DNA of 64,000 bases, taken from positions 20,732-84,731 of the forward strand of contig JAVKLS010000061.1 in assembly GCA_031538565.1 (NCBI GenBank). Reading direction: 5' to 3'. The notes under the pieces are model-generated. The model made no database searches. It was not told the origin of the DNA and saw only the letters and a program-made list of their open reading frames with translations. The DNA is from JASGCK01 sp031538565 (GTDB lineage: Bacteria; Pseudomonadota; Gammaproteobacteria; Burkholderiales; Burkholderiaceae_C). Both the position numbers and the translations under genes were made by a program. This document shows, piece after piece, positions 1 through 8,429 of this stretch (its first letter is position 1; each line of letters opens with the position of its first letter).

Positions 1-458
1 GGCTCGTTGACAAGCGCTCGCGCCAGCGACAAGCGCCGCTTCATACCGCCCGATAGTTCGCCAGGTCTTGCTTTCGCTTTGTGCGTGAGCGCGGCAAAGT
101 CGAGTAATAGGGGGATGCGCTTGCGAATCGCTGCATCGCTCATGCCGTAATAGCGCCCGTAGGCGAGAATGTTTTCTTCACAAGAAAAATCGGGGTCGAG
201 CGTATCAAACTGACTCACTACGCCCATGCGGGTTTTGACTGTGAGCAAGTGGCTAGGCACATCGAACCCAAAGGCTTCTACTGTTCCGCTGTCGGCGTGG
301 GTTTGTCCAAGGCAGATTTTGAGCGTTGTGGTTTTGCCCGCGCCGTTTGGACCAATGAGTCCAAAGCATTCGCCGCGTGCAATGTGAAAAGAAAGATCAT
401 CAACTGCACGCGCCTGCCCATAGGCTTTGATCAGATGCTTGGCTTGAAAAATTAGCAC
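1..458 (-). CDS. ABC transporter ATP-binding protein, NodI/CcmA type (partial, C-terminus outside window)
   Basis: ATPase subunit of a multidrug- or NodI-type ABC exporter. The reverse strand gives about 152 residues of one nucleotide-binding domain: Walker A GPNGAGKTT near residues 37-45, the Q-loop SQFDTLDPDFSCEEN, and the signature LSGGMKRRLSLARAL. The pattern SGGMKRR with the Q-loop FDTLDPDF is typical of the NodI subfamily. I chose the GTG at 456-458 because homology-like sequence (LIFQAKHLIKAYG) begins right after it; no ATG fits. Walker B, the H-loop and the permease lie beyond position 1. It follows folE by 25 bases and may share its transcript. The substrate cannot be told from this fragment. 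Confidence 0.85.
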   Translation of the reverse strand, partial: MLIFQAKHLIKAYGQARAVDDLSFHIARGECFGLIGPNGAGKTTTLKICLGQTHADSGTVEAFGFDVPSHLLTVKTRMGVVSQFDTLDPDFSCEENILAYGRYYGMSDAAIRKRIPLLLDFAALTHKAKARPGELSGGMKRRLSLARALVNE

Positions 459-483
459 GTCGTAAAGCCTTATTCGGCTTGGC

Positions 484-1212
484 TTAGTGATCCGCTACAA
501 AGGGGTAATTGCCGCGCGGTATGAGTGATAAAAACTCATGGCGCAAATTAGAGTTTTGTAAAAAACTGCCGCGCATGACGGAGTTAATCATTTTGCTATT
601 CATGTCTTTGACACCGCGCCACTGCATACAAAAATGACTAGCTTCCATGACGAGTGCCAGTCCATCGGGATGTGTTTGTTTTTCAATCAAATCGGCAAGT
701 TGAACCACGGCCTCTTCTTGAATTTGCGGCCGGCCGAGTACCCACTCGGCAAGGCGGGCGTATTTGGATAATCCAATGACGTTAGTGTCTTGATTGGGCA
801 TGACGCCAATCCAAATTTTCCCGATGACGGGGCAAAAGTGGTGGCTGCACGCGCTGCGCACGGTGATGGGGCCAATGATCATTAACTCGTTGAGGTGCGA
901 GGCATTGGGGAATTCGGTGATCGCAGGTGCTGGCGTGTAGCGTCCTTTAAACACCTCGTTGATGTACATTTTGGCAACACGCCGTGCGGTGTTTTGAGTG
1001 TTGTGGTCGTTTTTGGTATCGATGATGAGGCTGGACAGTACGCCTTCCATTTTGCTAGCGACTTCGTCCAGCAAATCGTCTAGTTCGCCGTCTTGAATGA
1101 ACTCAGCAATGTTGTCGTTGGCAAAAGCGCGGTGCTTGGCTTTGGCAATGCGCTCGCGAATTTTGACGGAGATGGGTGTTCCCGCATCGGGTAGTTGGTT
1201 GGATGATGTCAT
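484..1212 (-). CDS. folE: GTP cyclohydrolase I
   Basis: Converts GTP to 7,8-dihydroneopterin triphosphate, the first step of tetrahydrofolate synthesis, as a cytosolic oligomer. The zinc ligands are visible: Cys122, His124/His125 in RSACSHHFCP, and Cys195 in SHFCMQWRG. The segment LGRPQIQEE matches the family RPQVQERL motif in a slightly altered form. At 242 residues it is a little longer than the E. coli enzyme (about 222) because of a charged N-terminal extension. It lies 33 bases downstream of rpoH on the same strand, so cotranscription is plausible. Confidence in family is high. Confidence 0.95.
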   Translation of the reverse strand: MTSSNQLPDAGTPISVKIRERIAKAKHRAFANDNIAEFIQDGELDDLLDEVASKMEGVLSSLIIDTKNDHNTQNTARRVAKMYINEVFKGRYTPAPAITEFPNASHLNELMIIGPITVRSACSHHFCPVIGKIWIGVMPNQDTNVIGLSKYARLAEWVLGRPQIQEEAVVQLADLIEKQTHPDGLALVMEASHFCMQWRGVKDMNSKMINSVMRGSFLQNSNLRHEFLSLIPRGNYPFVADH

Positions 1213-1245
1213 GCCCCAATTATGCCGATGAGTGATGCCAAAGAT

Positions 1246-2193
1246 TTATGCAGTCAAAGTCAGTTTCATTTTTTTCATGGCTGCAACTTCAATTTGGCGA
1301 ATACGCTCTGCGCTCACCCCATATTCCGCCGCCAAGTCGTGCAGCGTCATGCCGCCACTGCCGTTGTCGTTAACTTTTAGCCAGCGCTCGGTCACAATGC
1401 GGCGGCTACGCTCGTCAAGCGCTGCTAAGGCGGTGGCAACACCGTCTGTTGCTAGCGTGTCCTTCTCGTTGTTTTCTAGGGTTTGCACAGGATCAAAGCG
1501 CTCATCGCTTAAGTAGTGGATGGGGCCGTAAGCTTCATCGTCATCTGTGCTGGTGGGGTCAAGCGCCACATCGCCGCCCGACATACGGCGCTCCATTTCA
1601 CGCACTTCGGCTGGTTTGACGCTAAGCTTTTTGGACATGACCGCCACGTCTTTATCGGACAGTGTGCTGCGATTGGTGTTGACGCCATCCTCCAAGTGCA
1701 GGTCGTGCATCTCGTGATTAGACTGCGCTAGAAGTGCCTGTTTCATGGAGCGTAAATTAAAAAATAGTTTGCGCTGTCCTTTGGTGGTTGCCACTTTCAC
1801 CATACGCCAGTTTTTGATGATGTACTCGTGGATTTCTGCCTTAATCCAATGCAGAGCGTAGCTGACCAATCTAACGCCCATCGTGGGGTCAAAGCGTTTC
1901 ACGGCTTTCATTAAGCCGACATTGCCTTCTTGAATTAAATCGGCGTGCGGCAATCCATAGCCTAGATATTGGCGCGACACGGATACCACCACGCGAAGGT
2001 GCGAAAGCACAAGTTTGCGCGCAGCCTCTAAATCGCCAGATTCTTTCAGCGACTTAGCAAACTGCTGCTCTTCTTCCAAAGTCAGTAGCGGCAAGCTGTG
2101 TACCGCTGTAATGTATGCCTCAAGGTTACCCAGCGGCGGAATTAGACCCCAAGATTTCTCTGGGGTGGTTAGTGCAAAATTTTGTGATGTCAT
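1246..2193 (-). CDS. rpoH: RNA polymerase heat-shock sigma factor RpoH (sigma-32)
   Basis: Alternative sigma factor directing core RNA polymerase to heat-shock promoters. Region 2 is seen around residues 75-130 (DLIQEGNVGLMKAVKRFDP, then RLVSYALHWIKAEI). It is followed at about 140 by the RpoH box QRKLFFNLR, which separates sigma-32 from other group 3 factors. A C-terminal helix-turn-helix (LAAEYGVSAERIRQIEVAAMKKM) is region 4.2. Length 315 is slightly above the usual 285. Upstream lie a sigma-70-like promoter and a perfect CIRCE operator, so transcription is probably repressed by HrcA. folE follows. Confidence 0.96.
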   Translation of the reverse strand: MTSQNFALTTPEKSWGLIPPLGNLEAYITAVHSLPLLTLEEEQQFAKSLKESGDLEAARKLVLSHLRVVVSVSRQYLGYGLPHADLIQEGNVGLMKAVKRFDPTMGVRLVSYALHWIKAEIHEYIIKNWRMVKVATTKGQRKLFFNLRSMKQALLAQSNHEMHDLHLEDGVNTNRSTLSDKDVAVMSKKLSVKPAEVREMERRMSGGDVALDPTSTDDDEAYGPIHYLSDERFDPVQTLENNEKDTLATDGVATALAALDERSRRIVTERWLKVNDNGSGGMTLHDLAAEYGVSAERIRQIEVAAMKKMKLTLTA

Positions 2194-2240
2194 GGTTTTC
2201 TCCTGACGTAAAAACTACCTTTAATCAAGGGATAACCCGA

Positions 2241-2268
2241 ATCATACAGAAAAATTAGCACTCTGCAA
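2241..2268 (-). promoter_or_regulatory. Sigma-70-type promoter of rpoH
   Basis: On the reverse strand TTGCAG (2263-2268) and TATGAT (2241-2246) are separated by 16 bases, a good vegetative promoter about 50 bases before the rpoH start. The -35 box lies inside the CIRCE operator, so a bound repressor would block polymerase. This is a pattern match only. Confidence 0.7.
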
Positions 2269-2281
2269 GTGAGAGTGCTAA
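2255..2281. promoter_or_regulatory. CIRCE element (HrcA operator)
   Basis: TTAGCACTC at 2255-2263 and GAGTGCTAA at 2273-2281 are separated by exactly 9 bases. This equals the published CIRCE consensus without any mismatch. HrcA bound here would repress rpoH and release it on heat shock through GroEL titration, a wiring known from several betaproteobacteria. hrcA itself is not in the window. Confidence 0.95.
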
Positions 2282-2341
2282 TAGTTGCGGCGAGTAAATG
2301 AAGTGCTTTGTTTTTGGTAAATGAACTGTCCGCTTTGCTAA

Positions 2342-2776
2342 TCACCACTTAACACCCAGTTTGACAAAAAGCTTGGACAGTACAAAGAGCGGGCCGACCC
2401 ACAGGTATTGGATGTCTTCAAAGAAGGAAGGTTTTTTGCCCTCAATTTTGTGACCGATGAACTGCAAAATCCACGCGCCCACAAACACGGCAACGCTTGT
2501 CACTAAGAGCTTATCGCCTAGCCCCTGAATGATCCAAAGCATGAGGGCTGAAAAGATGAGCATGGCGATGAGGAAAACGACAGACAACCGTGCGTAGTAC
2601 ACAAAGCTGGCAGTTAAAAAAACGTAGAGCACTACGGGATGCGCCGTGTATAGCAAACCGCAGAGGCTCAGCATGATGAGCGGAATGGCGATGATGTGTA
2701 TTAGCGCGTTTTGCGGATGCTGGTGGCTAGTGCCGTAGTAGGTCAGCAGCGTATCGATTTTGCGTGAGGCGGTCAT
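2342..2776 (-). CDS. Mpo1-like (DUF962) membrane protein
   Basis: Small integral membrane protein of the Mpo1/DUF962 family, whose yeast member is a 2-hydroxy fatty acid dioxygenase; the bacterial role is unproven. The N-terminal signature YYGTSHQHPQNALIHIIAIP carries the conserved His residues, followed by four hydrophobic segments to about residue 105 and a second His block (FIGHKIEGKKPSFFEDIQYL). I place the start at the ATG at 2774-2776 because AAGGAGAG sits just before it; an upstream TTG would put that ribosome site inside the gene. It follows a CDP-alcohol phosphatidyltransferase by 23 bases, hinting at a lipid-related pair. Confidence 0.82.
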   Translation of the reverse strand: MTASRKIDTLLTYYGTSHQHPQNALIHIIAIPLIMLSLCGLLYTAHPVVLYVFLTASFVYYARLSVVFLIAMLIFSALMLWIIQGLGDKLLVTSVAVFVGAWILQFIGHKIEGKKPSFFEDIQYLWVGPLFVLSKLFVKLGVKW

Positions 2777-2799
2777 GTTGATGCTCTCCTTGTCCAAGC

Positions 2800-3408
2800 T
2801 TAATTTTTTGGTTGAAAGGCTTGCCAGCCTGCATAAATTCTAGTGACGGTGGTTACAAGGCACATGGCTGAAAACCCGTAGGCAAGCATGGCGAAATGCT
2901 GCGGCATGAGACACATCAAAGCGAAACCCAATAGCGTCTCAAACGCCTCTGTGAGGCCGCCAAGGTAGAGAATTGCTTTTCTGGGCGATGGGGAGTCGCC
3001 ACGCTTGGCGGCGATGCCCGCGTAGGCAAGAAAGCTGCTGCTGCTGCCCATGAAAGTAAATAGCAGTGTTGTAGCAGCCAGCGCGTTGTGCGCGGGGTTT
3101 TGCCACGCAAACGCCAGTGGGATACTGGCATAAAAAATGAAGTCGAGGGTGATGTCTAAAAAACCACCTCGGTCAGTGGGTTTTGTTTGTCTTGCGACGG
3201 CGCCGTCTAGGGAGTCTAGCACCCGAGACACCAGCAAAAGCGCTAGCGATGTTAAGAAAAATCCCGTGGCAATCAGTCCTGCGCTTGCCAAACCCAGAAA
3301 AAATCCAGCCCATGTGAGATGGTCGGCACGCAGCCCCACTTGATGTGCTCGCTTTGCGATGCCATCCACGCAAGGCTGAATCCACAAGGCTATCTGGTGG
3401 TCTAGCAT
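2800..3408 (-). CDS. CDP-alcohol phosphatidyltransferase family protein
   Basis: Inner-membrane enzyme that moves a phosphatidyl group from a CDP-activated lipid to an alcohol. The family signature DG-x2-AR-x7-G-x3-D-x3-D is intact (DGAVARQ...GGFLDITLD, about residues 68-90), with several hydrophobic spans around it. At 202 residues it is full length. The acceptor alcohol cannot be read from the sequence; it resembles the PgsA-related clade only broadly. It sits between ftsY (upstream, 11 bases away) and the Mpo1-like gene. Confidence 0.85.
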   Translation of the reverse strand: MLDHQIALWIQPCVDGIAKRAHQVGLRADHLTWAGFFLGLASAGLIATGFFLTSLALLLVSRVLDSLDGAVARQTKPTDRGGFLDITLDFIFYASIPLAFAWQNPAHNALAATTLLFTFMGSSSSFLAYAGIAAKRGDSPSPRKAILYLGGLTEAFETLLGFALMCLMPQHFAMLAYGFSAMCLVTTVTRIYAGWQAFQPKN

Positions 3409-3419
3409 GGTGCGCTGAT

Positions 3420-4340
3420 TTAACTCAGCAGAGCCTGGGCAAACTCGCGGGCAGAAAAGGGCTGCAAGTCTTCTAACGCCTCGCCAACGCCAATAAAGTA
3501 AACCCTCGGGGCGGTGCGACCCGTGGCTTGCAACTCACGTGCCCACAAGGCAATAGCCGCTAGCACGCCGCCTTTCGCCGTGCCGTCTAGTTTGGTGATG
3601 ATTAGCCCCGTGAGGTTAATGGTGGCATCAAACGCCTTGGTTTGTGCAAGCGCATTTTGTCCTGTGTTGCCGTCTAAAACCAGCAAGGTTTCGTGCGGGG
3701 CGGACGCTTCGGCTTTTTGAATGACGCGCTTAATTTTTGCCAATTCAGCCATCAAGTGCGCCTGTGTGGGCAAACGCCCTGCGGTATCGGCAATTACAAG
3801 ATTGCTGCTGCGTGCTTTGCCTGCGATGACGGCGTCGTAACACACACTGGACGGGTCTGCGTCGGCCTGACTGATGACTTCTACTTGATTTCGCGTTGCC
3901 CACACGGCAAGCTGCTCACGCGCTGCGGCACGAAAGGTATCGGCGGCGGCCAATAAAACGGATGTGCCAAGATTTGCAAAATGCCAAGTCAACTTGCCAA
4001 TGCTGGTGGTTTTGCCCGCGCCATTGACGCCTGCCACCATCATGACCGTGGGCGTGGCGGTCAGTGTCAGCCGTCCCTCCAGCGGCGAAAGTAAATCGGT
4101 CATGGCATCAATCAGCAGTTCTTTGACTGCGCTGGAATCGCTCGCTTTGTTTGCTTTGACGCGAGCTTTGAGATCGGTCAAAAGATGCGCTGTTGCCGCA
4201 ACGCCCGCGTCGGACATAAGCAACGCGGACTCCAACTCTTCATAGAGGATGTCATCAATTTGCTTGCCCGTAAAAACTTCGGCTATCGCTCGATTGGTTT
4301 TTTTAAGGCTGTCTTTGAGCTTAGAAAAAAAGCTTGCCAT
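3420..4340 (-). CDS. ftsY: Signal recognition particle receptor FtsY
   Basis: SRP-receptor GTPase that docks ribosome-nascent chain complexes at the membrane. NG domain motifs are clear: G1 GVNGAGKTT, DTAGR, and TKLDGTAKGG, ending in FIGVGEALEDLQPFSAREFAQALL. I start at the ATG at 4338-4340 (MASFFSKLKDSLKKT), four bases after the pth stop; the frame is open upstream but would lie wholly inside pth. The resulting 306 residues almost lack the acidic A domain found in many proteobacterial FtsY proteins, leaving a short amphipathic N-terminal helix as membrane anchor. Confidence 0.94.
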   Translation of the reverse strand: MASFFSKLKDSLKKTNRAIAEVFTGKQIDDILYEELESALLMSDAGVAATAHLLTDLKARVKANKASDSSAVKELLIDAMTDLLSPLEGRLTLTATPTVMMVAGVNGAGKTTSIGKLTWHFANLGTSVLLAAADTFRAAAREQLAVWATRNQVEVISQADADPSSVCYDAVIAGKARSSNLVIADTAGRLPTQAHLMAELAKIKRVIQKAEASAPHETLLVLDGNTGQNALAQTKAFDATINLTGLIITKLDGTAKGGVLAAIALWARELQATGRTAPRVYFIGVGEALEDLQPFSAREFAQALLS

Positions 4341-4344
4341 GTGC

Positions 4345-4938
4345 TTATTCTTTTGTGACTTTTGGTTTTGGCTTTGTGTGGATGAGTTTGGTAGCGGATT
4401 CCATTTCACCTGCCAGCAAAAGCGCCACTGCGTCCAAGCTTCGTGCAATGGCGGCATGAATAGTTTCGCGCTGCTCGGATGCAGGCTTTTGTAGCACCCA
4501 GTTAATGACTTCTTCGCGCACGCCTGGATGTCCAATGCCAATGCGAAGTCGCCAGTAGTCGCTAGAGCCTAGCCTTGCATGGATGTCGCGCAAGCCGTTG
4601 TGCCCCGCGTGCCCGCCGCCAAATTTCATTTTGAGCTGGCCAGGCGGGATGTCTAGTTCGTCGTGGACGACCAAAATTTCTTCAGGTTTGATTTTGTAAA
4701 AGTTTGCCAAGGTGCTGACAGACTGCCCTGATAAATTCATAAAAGTTTGTGGCGCTAAAAGCCAAAAAGCTTGTCCGCTCGCGCTGCCGCGGGCGACCAA
4801 GCCTTTATAAGTTTTATCAGCGCTAAGCGTTAGCCTGTGCTTGGCGGCCAAGGCTTCCAGCCACCAAAATCCCGCGTTGTGGCGAGTTTCTTGGTACTCG
4901 TTGCCAGGGTTGCCAAGTCCAACTAATAACTTAATCAC
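4345..4938 (-). CDS. pth: Peptidyl-tRNA hydrolase
   Basis: Cleaves peptidyl-tRNAs released from stalled ribosomes. The catalytic region VGLGNPGNEYQETRHNAGF places Asn10 and His20 exactly as in the E. coli enzyme, and VHDELDIPPG plus GGGHAGHNGLRDI complete the active site and tRNA groove. Length 197 is normal. It follows rplY by 26 bases, a classical rplY-pth pair, and is translationally close to ftsY downstream. Confidence 0.96.
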   Translation of the reverse strand: MIKLLVGLGNPGNEYQETRHNAGFWWLEALAAKHRLTLSADKTYKGLVARGSASGQAFWLLAPQTFMNLSGQSVSTLANFYKIKPEEILVVHDELDIPPGQLKMKFGGGHAGHNGLRDIHARLGSSDYWRLRIGIGHPGVREEVINWVLQKPASEQRETIHAAIARSLDAVALLLAGEMESATKLIHTKPKPKVTKE

Positions 4939-4964
4939 AGCAACTTGAGTTGTGGCTTATGTGA

Positions 4965-5615
4965 CTACTTTTTAGCAGCAGGCGCTTTCTTTGCGGCGGC
5001 TTTGGCGTCGCCTGCGGGTGCTCCTGCCGCAGCATCAGTTGCAGGTGCTTCTTCCGCAGCTTGCGCCACCACAGAGACGACCACGGGATTATTGGTTCCG
5101 TGTTTGACGAGTTTGACGCCTTTAGGCAGGGATAAATCGGACGCGTGTAGCGAGACCCCTTTTTTGAGTTGACTCAAATCAACAGCGATGAATTCTGGTA
5201 GCTCAGAGGGAGCGCAGGTGATTTCAAGATCCGTAATCACGTGCGTGATGAGGCAGTTGTCGATTTTGAATGCGGGTGATGTTTCTTGACCCGAGAAGTG
5301 CAGAGGCACTTTCATTTTGAGTTTGGTTCCAGCCTCTACGCGCTGAAAGTCAAGATGCAAAACTAATTGGCGGAAGGGGTGCATTTGCACGTTGCGCAGT
5401 AAAACTTTGCTGGTTTTACCGTCTAGCTCCATATCCAAAATGGAAGCATGGAAGGCTTCTTTTTTAAGAGCGTGCCACAAATCGTTGTGGTCGAGCTCAA
5501 TTTGCATGGGTTCGGTTTCGCCGCCATAGACGATGGCGGGTGTGCGTCCTGTGATGCGGAGACGGCGGCTCGCACCCGTGCCCTGCAATGTGCGCTTGTG
5601 AGCGATAAATTTCAT
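4965..5615 (-). CDS. rplY: 50S ribosomal protein L25/general stress protein Ctc (bL25)
   Basis: 5S rRNA-binding ribosomal protein. The N-terminal L25 domain (GASRRLRITGRTPAIVYGG) is followed by the C-terminal TL5/CTC beta domain (about residues 95-185) and an Ala/Lys-rich tail, giving 216 residues, the long CTC form. The start at 5613-5615 (MKFIAHKRT) matches the family; the frame continues upstream without a good start. It lies between prs and pth as in most betaproteobacteria. Confidence 0.95.
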   Translation of the reverse strand: MKFIAHKRTLQGTGASRRLRITGRTPAIVYGGETEPMQIELDHNDLWHALKKEAFHASILDMELDGKTSKVLLRNVQMHPFRQLVLHLDFQRVEAGTKLKMKVPLHFSGQETSPAFKIDNCLITHVITDLEITCAPSELPEFIAVDLSQLKKGVSLHASDLSLPKGVKLVKHGTNNPVVVSVVAQAAEEAPATDAAAGAPAGDAKAAAKKAPAAKK

Positions 5616-5696
5616 GGTGATTTTCTTTTCAAAAGTTAAAGTTAAAAAATCAAAGTCCACCGCGACCAGTGTGACTTTGCCTGTCTGGTTCTTGGC

Positions 5697-6677
5697 TTAA
5701 AACAGTGTTGGACTGTCTTGCTCCGAGAACAAACTCATAACCGACTCTCCCTTTGCCATGCGCTGTATGGTCTCAGCCATTAGCGGGGCTACGGAGACTT
5801 GTCGAATTTTGTTGCAAGCCTTTGCGGCGGCAGAAAGTGGAATCGTATTGGTCACAACCACTTCGTCTAGCGCCGATCCTTGGGTGATGCGTTCGATTGC
5901 AGGGCCCGAAAAAATAGCATGCGTGCAGTAGGCATACACTTTTTTGGCACCGCGCTCTTTGAGCACTTCAGACGCTTTGACCAAGGTGCCTGCCGTGTCA
6001 ATCATGTCATCCATAATGACGCAGTTGCGGCCTTCAATTTCGCCAATCACGTGCATGATTTCAGACACATTCGCTTTAGGGCGACGCTTGTCAATGATGG
6101 CGAGATCGCAGTTCAATTGTTTTGCCAGCGCACGGGCGCGCACTACCCCGCCTACGTCGGGCGATACCACAATCAGATCTTGGTAGTTTTTGGTTCGTAG
6201 ATCGGCCAGCAACACGGGCGAGGCATAGATGTTGTCGACCGAGATATCAAAAAATCCTTGGATTTGATCTGCGTGCAAATCCATGGTCAGCACGTGATCG
6301 ACACCCACGGTCTCCAGTAAATTAGCCACGACTTTCGCGGAAATAGGGACGCGGCTTGAGCGCGGACGGCGATCCTGACGTGCATAGCCAAAGTACGGAA
6401 TGATGGCAGTAATGCGCTCGGCGGAGGAGCGCTTGAGCGCATCCACCATGATGAGTAATTCCATTAAATTTTCGTTCGTGGGGGCGCAGGTCGATTGCAC
6501 CACGAACACATCGCGAGCGCGTACATTTTGTTTGATTTCGACGGTTACTTCGCCGTCGGAGAATCGCCCTACAGTAGCTGCGCCGAGTTTCGTTCCCAAA
6601 TGAAAGGCAACTTCGGCAGCCAGTTCGGGGTTGGCATTACCCGTAAAAACCAAAAAATCTGGATGGTGGCTTGACAT
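5697..6677 (-). CDS. prs: Ribose-phosphate pyrophosphokinase (PRPP synthetase)
   Basis: Makes PRPP from ribose 5-phosphate and ATP for nucleotide, histidine and NAD synthesis. Motifs seen: RQDRRPRSSRVPISAKVVAN (ATP-binding flexible loop), MDLHADQIQGFF, VVSPDVGG, and the PRPP loop IMDDMIDTAGT. The start at 6675-6677 (MSSHHPDFLVF) gives 326 residues against 315 in E. coli. An upstream in-frame start would run through the tRNA-Gln gene and was rejected. prs, tRNA-Gln and ispE are probably one transcript. Confidence 0.96.
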   Translation of the reverse strand: MSSHHPDFLVFTGNANPELAAEVAFHLGTKLGAATVGRFSDGEVTVEIKQNVRARDVFVVQSTCAPTNENLMELLIMVDALKRSSAERITAIIPYFGYARQDRRPRSSRVPISAKVVANLLETVGVDHVLTMDLHADQIQGFFDISVDNIYASPVLLADLRTKNYQDLIVVSPDVGGVVRARALAKQLNCDLAIIDKRRPKANVSEIMHVIGEIEGRNCVIMDDMIDTAGTLVKASEVLKERGAKKVYAYCTHAIFSGPAIERITQGSALDEVVVTNTIPLSAAAKACNKIRQVSVAPLMAETIQRMAKGESVMSLFSEQDSPTLF

Positions 6678-6720
6678 AGCAGATCGGGCAAATAGTTGGG
6701 CGATGGGGTGACTCGAAACA

Positions 6721-6797
6721 TGGCAGGGGTGGAAGGATTCGAACCTTCGAGTGCTGGAATCAAAATCCAGTGCCTTAACCAACTTGGCGACACCCCT
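6721..6797 (-). tRNA. tRNA-Gln (anticodon TTG)
   Basis: 77 bases on the reverse strand with the 3' CCA encoded. Acceptor AGGGGTG pairs with the complementary CACCCCT, the anticodon stem is CTGGA/TCCAG with loop TTTTGAT, and the T arm GAAGG-TTCGAAT-CCTTC is perfect. The anticodon TTG lies at 6761-6763. Its position between ispE (10 bases upstream) and prs is conserved in betaproteobacteria, so it is probably cut from a polycistronic transcript. Confidence 0.97.
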
Positions 6798-6807
6798 ACG
6801 GTGCACA

Positions 6808-7686
6808 TTACAGCGTCATTTTATTGCTGCACAACTTACACAACCAACCAGCGGGCAAGCTGGGCGCAGCAGTTAGGTCAAAAGAATCGGAGACTGGCGC
6901 AAAAACTGCGCTTCCCGACCCTGTCATCCTGCCAGTAAGTCCTTGGTTTTGAAACCAGTGCAGCGCTTGTGCGATGTCGGGACATAGTTGGAGGGCAACT
7001 GACTGCAAATCATTGCAGCCAAATGGCTCTAAATACTGCTGCGAGGCATTTGATTCAGTCCATGCAGCAAAGCTCGCGATTGTAGCAGTCTTTGTATTTC
7101 TCACTAAGTTAGGAGCAGCAAATACCTGGGGCGTTGCGAGGCTTTTCGGTGGCTTGACGACCAAAAACCGCGAGGGGATTGGTAGCCTTGACAGGTTAAT
7201 TGGCGTCACTTTTTCGCCAATACCTTCCACCCACGCGTCGCATTGGTGCAGAAAAAATGGCACATCCGCACCCAAAGTGACGCCAATGTTGATTAGCGCA
7301 TCTAGCGGCAGCTGTGTTTGCCACAGATCGTTGAGTGCTAATAGCGTGGTGGCAGCATCGGATGAGCCTCCACCCATGCCCGCTTGGCTGGGAATGTGCT
7401 TTTCTAAGCGAATATGTGCACCCAGTCGCGTGCCTGTTTGCGCTTGCAATGCTTGCGCTGCGCGGACTGACAAATCGATGGCAGGAACTATTTGCTCCGT
7501 GGTGTTTTGCATATCCTCACGCGTGATGCTGCCGTCGTCCGTAACGGTAAAGTGCAGTGTGTCGTACCAATCAATGCGCGTGAAGATGGATTGCAAAAGG
7601 TGATAACCATCGGCGCGCTGCCCCGTAATGTGCAAGAAAAGATTGAGCTTTGCGGGCGCGTGACGGGTGAGGGTTGGCGTGGGCAT
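6808..7686 (-). CDS. ispE: 4-diphosphocytidyl-2-C-methyl-D-erythritol kinase
   Basis: GHMP-family kinase of the MEP isoprenoid pathway, phosphorylating CDP-methylerythritol. The N-terminal HAPAKLNLFLHITGQRADGYH block and the ATP loop IPSQAGMGGGSSDAATTLLALN (about residues 93-115) are diagnostic, with GADVPFFL following and a GHMP C-terminal loop MTGSGSAVFA. Length 292 is normal. lolB, which often precedes ispE in related genomes, is absent: the upstream neighbour is the divergent gpmA. Confidence 0.95.
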   Translation of the reverse strand: MPTPTLTRHAPAKLNLFLHITGQRADGYHLLQSIFTRIDWYDTLHFTVTDDGSITREDMQNTTEQIVPAIDLSVRAAQALQAQTGTRLGAHIRLEKHIPSQAGMGGGSSDAATTLLALNDLWQTQLPLDALINIGVTLGADVPFFLHQCDAWVEGIGEKVTPINLSRLPIPSRFLVVKPPKSLATPQVFAAPNLVRNTKTATIASFAAWTESNASQQYLEPFGCNDLQSVALQLCPDIAQALHWFQNQGLTGRMTGSGSAVFAPVSDSFDLTAAPSLPAGWLCKLCSNKMTL

Positions 7687-7722
7687 CTAAAATTGACGTC
7701 TTCTTTAATGTGAATCTTGATT

Positions 7723-8418
7723 ATGTACAAACTCGTTCTTATTCGTCACGGCGAATCCACTTGGAATTTAGAAAATCGTTTTACGGGCTGGGTTGATGTG
7801 GACCTCACGCCGCTTGGTTTGGAGCAAGCCAAAGCGGCAGGGCGCGCGCTTAAAGCGGAAGGTTTTGATTTCGATGTGACCTATACCAGCGTCCTCAAAC
7901 GCGCTATTCGGACGCTGTGGCATTGTTTGGATGAGATGGACAGAACATGGCTGCCAATGGTGCATAGCTGGCGGTTAAACGAGCGCCACTACGGCGGCCT
8001 GCAAGGACTTAACAAAACTGAGACAGCTAAAAAATATGGCGACGAGCAGGTGTTGATTTGGCGTCGCAGTTACGACACCCCACCGCCAGCGCTAGATGCA
8101 AATGATCCGCGCAGTGAGCGAAGTGACCTGCGCTATGCCAAATTAAAGCCCGAGCAAATCCCACTCTCGGAGTGTTTGAAGGATACGGTTGTGCGCGTGA
8201 TGCCGCTGTGGGAGGAGTCCATCGCGCCTGCCATCCAGTCTGGGAAGCGCGTGGTGATTGCTGCGCATGGCAACAGCATTCGGGCGTTGGTGAAGTATTT
8301 AGACAACGTATCTGATAGCGATATCGTTAGCGTGAACATCCCCAACGGCAATCCGTTGGTGTACGAGTTAGATGTAAATTTAAGACCGATTAGCAAGCGT
8401 TATTTGCTGCCGATCTAA
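7723..8418 (+). CDS. gpmA: 2,3-bisphosphoglycerate-dependent phosphoglycerate mutase
   Basis: Interconverts 3- and 2-phosphoglycerate in glycolysis. The phosphohistidine motif LIRHGEST is at residues 6-13, with LTPLG, SVLKRAIRTLW, LNERHYGGLQGLNK and the second His in AAHGNSIRALVKYL. I start at ATG 7723 (MYKLVLIRHG); a TTG six bases earlier is possible. At 231 residues it is short against E. coli (250) but normal for this family in betaproteobacteria. Convergent with hisA, only 11 bases apart. Confidence 0.95.
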   Translation: MYKLVLIRHGESTWNLENRFTGWVDVDLTPLGLEQAKAAGRALKAEGFDFDVTYTSVLKRAIRTLWHCLDEMDRTWLPMVHSWRLNERHYGGLQGLNKTETAKKYGDEQVLIWRRSYDTPPPALDANDPRSERSDLRYAKLKPEQIPLSECLKDTVVRVMPLWEESIAPAIQSGKRVVIAAHGNSIRALVKYLDNVSDSDIVSVNIPNGNPLVYELDVNLRPISKRYLLPI

Positions 8419-8429
8419 GGTGCGCCTAG

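Noticed and set aside
4341..4541. N-terminal extension of FtsY
   Set aside because: The 67 extra codons lie inside pth in another frame and do not resemble an acidic A domain.
6678..6806. N-terminal extension of Prs
   Set aside because: It would translate the tRNA-Gln gene; the family starts at 6677.
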